A DNA stretch of 9,108 nt from an uncultured Eubacteriales bacterium (lineage in GTDB: Bacteria; Bacillota_A; Clostridia; Lachnospirales; Lachnospiraceae), in NCBI GenBank assembly GCA_902803345.1, contig CADCPV010000126.1:1-9108 (forward strand), in the 5' to 3' direction. The notes below the pieces were generated by a model. It ran no database searches and was not told where the DNA came from. It was given only the letters and a program-made list of their open reading frames with translations. Shown here piece by piece: positions 8,116 to 9,108 of the stretch. Both the position numbers and the translations under genes were made by a program. The first letter of the stretch is position 1; every line of letters starts with the position of its first letter.

Positions 8116-9108
8116 GAAGTCTCCTCTCCCCCTTTCTTAATCCGTATAAGGCCGAGAACCGCATACAGCAGGAATTTCACCGTATTGACAATAAAGATGC
8201 CCCAGGCCATGCCCCAGATCCCGAAATGCAGGATCAGCGGGATCGTACAGCCCAAAAATACGATGACATAAATTGCCGCCGTCAGCATCTGGACTTTTTC
8301 ATCCGTATAGCGCAGCACGATGACCATCATCGTGTTGCAGATGAAGAAGATCACCTGCCCCGCATTCGCCAGCAAAAACAGCGGCTTCACGGTCTCGTAA
8401 TAGGGCCGGTAGAACAGCCAGATGTAGAGATGCGAGCCGGCGACCGAGAACGCGGTCACGAAAATCCAGATTCCAAGAAGCAGAAGCACCACGTAGAAGA
8501 AGCGCTTCCGCGTGATTCCGCCCTGCTTTCCATAGAGATGCCCGGCCAGAACGCCGTTTAAAGGCGCCGACAGCAGAGACATCAGCTTGCCGATGATGCT
8601 CGCATAGTAAAACAGCGCCGTCACCTCATCCCCGTTCTCCGAGAGAAGCGGCAGCAAAAGCCGGTCGGCGCCTGCCACAAAGTCCGACAGCAGGAAGGAG
8701 AAGGAAAGAACAAAGAGGATCCGAAGGTGTGCCGGAAACTGCGGCGTCACACGGAAAACCGGCTTCTTGAAGATCCGCCCGGTAAAGCCGACAAACAGCA
8801 GGCCCGCGATCTCCCCGGTCAGGAAAATCAGCACCCAGGAATGCGTAAACCGGTACAGGAAAAGGCCTAAAAGATAGCCAGCGCCGATCACGCAGTAAAA
8901 CAGCGAAAAGCGCCGGTAATTCAGGGAGAGGCGGTATTCGACGTCGGCATAGTAGCGGATCGTCGTGATCGAAACCAGAAGAAACAGCCCCAGAAGCGTC
9001 GCATCCGCTTTGTCGCCTTTTTTCAGAAGAACCGCACCGAAAGTCACAAAAAACAGGATTGCCGCGGAAATCAAAAGGAAGATGTTGTACTCGCCGTTTT
9101 CGGTCTTC
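8112..9108 (-). CDS. Polysaccharide/lipid-type flippase of the MATE-like superfamily, 5' end outside window
   Basis: The frame is open to the right edge, so the N-terminus is missing; 331 residues are visible. The first in-window start-like codon (TTG at 9072-9074) is probably internal, because in-frame codons upstream (reading TENGEYNIF) look like the usual early region of these proteins. About nine to ten hydrophobic helices are seen. GADRLLLPLLS (about 146-156 of the visible part) and the FYYASIIGKLMSLLSAPLNG stretch resemble Wzx/PST exporters, which flip lipid-linked sugars or similar substrates across the membrane. No glycosyltransferase or polymerase genes are visible, so the substrate is unknown. 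It is translationally coupled to the RNA methyltransferase downstream, an odd partner for such a transporter. Confidence 0.75.
   Translation of the reverse strand, partial: KTENGEYNIFLLISAAILFFVTFGAVLLKKGDKADATLLGLFLLVSITTIRYYADVEYRLSLNYRRFSLFYCVIGAGYLLGLFLYRFTHSWVLIFLTGEIAGLLFVGFTGRIFKKPVFRVTPQFPAHLRILFVLSFSFLLSDFVAGADRLLLPLLSENGDEVTALFYYASIIGKLMSLLSAPLNGVLAGHLYGKQGGITRKRFFYVVLLLLGIWIFVTAFSVAGSHLYIWLFYRPYYETVKPLFLLANAGQVIFFICNTMMVIVLRYTDEKVQMLTAAIYVIVFLGCTIPLILHFGIWGMAWGIFIVNTVKFLLYAVLGLIRIKKGGEETS

Overview
The window is a slice of a bacterial chromosome. Every gene I can support lies on the minus strand, so transcription runs from the right-hand end to the left. Coding density is very high: the longest gene-free stretches are about 50 to 60 bases, so no gap of 300 bases or more needs explaining. 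Base composition is moderately GC-rich. The gene content (a THUMP-type RNA methyltransferase, rdgB and a YfcE-like phosphodiesterase in a row, followed by an atpZ-atpI-atpB-E-F-H-A-G-D operon) and the strong GGAGG-type ribosome binding sites suggest an anaerobic Bacillota/Clostridia organism, possibly Lachnospiraceae. That placement is inference from gene order and protein flavour, not from a marker gene.

Right half (5832-9108): a tightly coupled group of four genes. In transcription order they are a membrane flippase of the polysaccharide/MATE-like type (5' end outside the window), a class I SAM-dependent RNA methyltransferase with a THUMP region, the house-cleaning XTP/dITP pyrophosphatase RdgB, and a small YfcE/MJ0936-type metallophosphoesterase. 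Each of the three junctions is a four-base ATGA stop/start overlap. No terminator separates this group from the next.

Left half (1-5831): an F1Fo ATP synthase operon. A good extended -10 promoter (TTGTCA, 17 bases, TGG-TAGACT) sits in the 62-base gap before the first gene. The order is atpZ (small two-helix accessory protein), atpI (four-helix c-ring assembly factor), atpB (a), atpE (c), atpF (b), atpH (delta), atpA (alpha), atpG (gamma) and the first 54 codons of atpD (beta). atpC would be expected beyond the left edge.

The two observations most worth attention are in Fo. (1) Subunit a is 373 residues long because about 125 to 130 extra residues lie between the essential-arginine helix and the last conserved helix. 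The extra part looks like four transmembrane helices arranged as two similar hairpins, that is, an inserted membrane domain at the outward-facing end of the ion channel. (2) Subunit c carries a two-carboxylate ion site (Glu29 and Glu62 with V60, T63, T64, Y67). This resembles the sodium-binding c rings of Fusobacterium and Ilyobacter and suggests a sodium-coupled enzyme. Smaller observations are a TTG start for atpB, an A8 slippery run at its 3' end, and a codon-context pattern in which eight of nine leucine TTA codons precede glycine GGN.
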